The position numbers and the translations under genes were made by a program. A stretch of 64,000 bases of DNA from Cristatella mucedo (taxonomy: Eukaryota > Bryozoa > Phylactolaemata > Cristatellidae): the NCBI GenBank assembly GCA_009760855.2, contig WPIO01000028.1, forward strand, positions 3,153,501 through 3,217,500. The letters run 5' to 3'. Each line of letters begins with the position of its first letter. Within the stretch, counting starts at the first letter, position 1. Under the pieces are notes generated by a model. It was not told the origin of the DNA and searched no databases. It worked only from the letters and a program-made list of their open reading frames with translations. Shown here piece after piece: positions 63,466 through 64,000 of this stretch.

Positions 63466-64000
63466 GCTAATTGATACAACTCCTCTAAGTCAAACCGAGT
63501 AACGTTCGGTTGTTGCGGCTGCGTGTTGCTGCAGGCACAGCTGGCAGCGTACCTATTCCATCCCATTCCGTGCCAGCCCGATAGCAAATAACAGCTGTCT
63601 CGAGGGGGCCAGGATATCTTACGAAAAAACCGATGCATCGATTGACGCGTCTAGAACAACGCTCCTCCAGGTTCAGCGGCGCAATGCTACCGGGGCAATT
63701 ACTCGGCACAATCGCTGTTGCCCGGTTCCCTCTGGCGCTAGGTGTTATCGCAGCTGCTGACATGGTAGTGCCAGCATGAATGATTAATTTTTCCAAAATG
63801 GCAGCTTGTAGCAATCACTGATCGTACTGATAATCGGGAGCCAGCGAAATGCTGCAGCGGTGACCGTTCAAGAAAAACACCCTGAACTGCTATTCCTGTT
63901 ATAGCCACCCCTATCTTTCAACTAGCAGTCGGGAGCTTTTTCACATAGCTAAGCCTTGACCTTGAGTAGGCGTAACCAGAAGTAACTGTCATTTTCTTAT
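63466..64000. other. unannotated right edge
   Basis: Mixed composition. The minus frame 63485-63814 (109 codons) shows no motif. No repeat was recognised. Confidence 0.45.

Overview
This is a stretch of an animal (metazoan, invertebrate-type) nuclear genome, not a prokaryotic or viral sequence. The evidence is the density of CR1/L2-group LINE fragments, tRNA-derived SINEs with internal Pol III boxes, a hAT DNA transposon, long microsatellites, CpG-rich islands, and one intact metazoan-type G-protein-coupled receptor gene. No operons, ribosome binding sites, CRISPR arrays or rRNA/tRNA genes were found. The phylum cannot be fixed by eye. An invertebrate lineage is my inference, because the receptor looks closest to invertebrate peptide (FMRFamide-type) receptors.

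The only protein gene I can defend as functional is the single-exon rhodopsin-like GPCR at 30045-31340 (+). It sits in a CpG-rich block of about 3.7 kb (28.6-32.3 kb). Upstream of it lies a 15-bp minisatellite (27773-28224). Two more CpG-rich blocks (about 22.95-24.85 kb and 50.3-51.9 kb) look like promoter or first-exon neighbourhoods whose genes cannot be resolved here. A weak membrane-protein-like reading frame lies on the minus strand at the left edge.

Most of the rest is transposable-element debris from four main families, named here for convenience. LINE-A is an L2-like non-LTR retrotransposon whose 3' end is a short hairpin followed by (ATT)n. LINE-B is a second CR1/L2-group retrotransposon with an ACATT-type tail. 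SINE-S1 has a tRNA-like head with B box GGTTCGAATCC and a tail ending near TTAAATCAGCTAG. SINE-S2 has a tRNA-like head joined to a 3' tail closely resembling that of LINE-A, so it was probably mobilised by LINE-A machinery. The best copies are LINE-B at 54910-57050 and LINE-A at 61061-62595; the latter is inserted in another LINE-B (59980-63345). An array of head-to-tail truncated LINE-A copies fills 10.9-13.6 kb.

A degraded hAT transposon (15660-18389) can be delimited to the base by an 8-bp target duplication and TAGG-starting inverted ends; it carries a LINE-A insertion. A fragment of a further conserved, probably element-derived protein lies at 41251-41590 (-).

The window is rich in low-complexity arrays: a CGG/GGCAGC block of about 500 bp (19348-19866), a (GA)n-(GTGA)n-(GA)n array (24867-25160), CT arrays, a CA array and several recent tandem duplications. 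These arrays create long but spurious open frames on both strands. The remaining stretches, notably 42.6-44.8 kb and 45.6-48.5 kb, are AT-rich intergenic or intronic DNA in which I recognise nothing.
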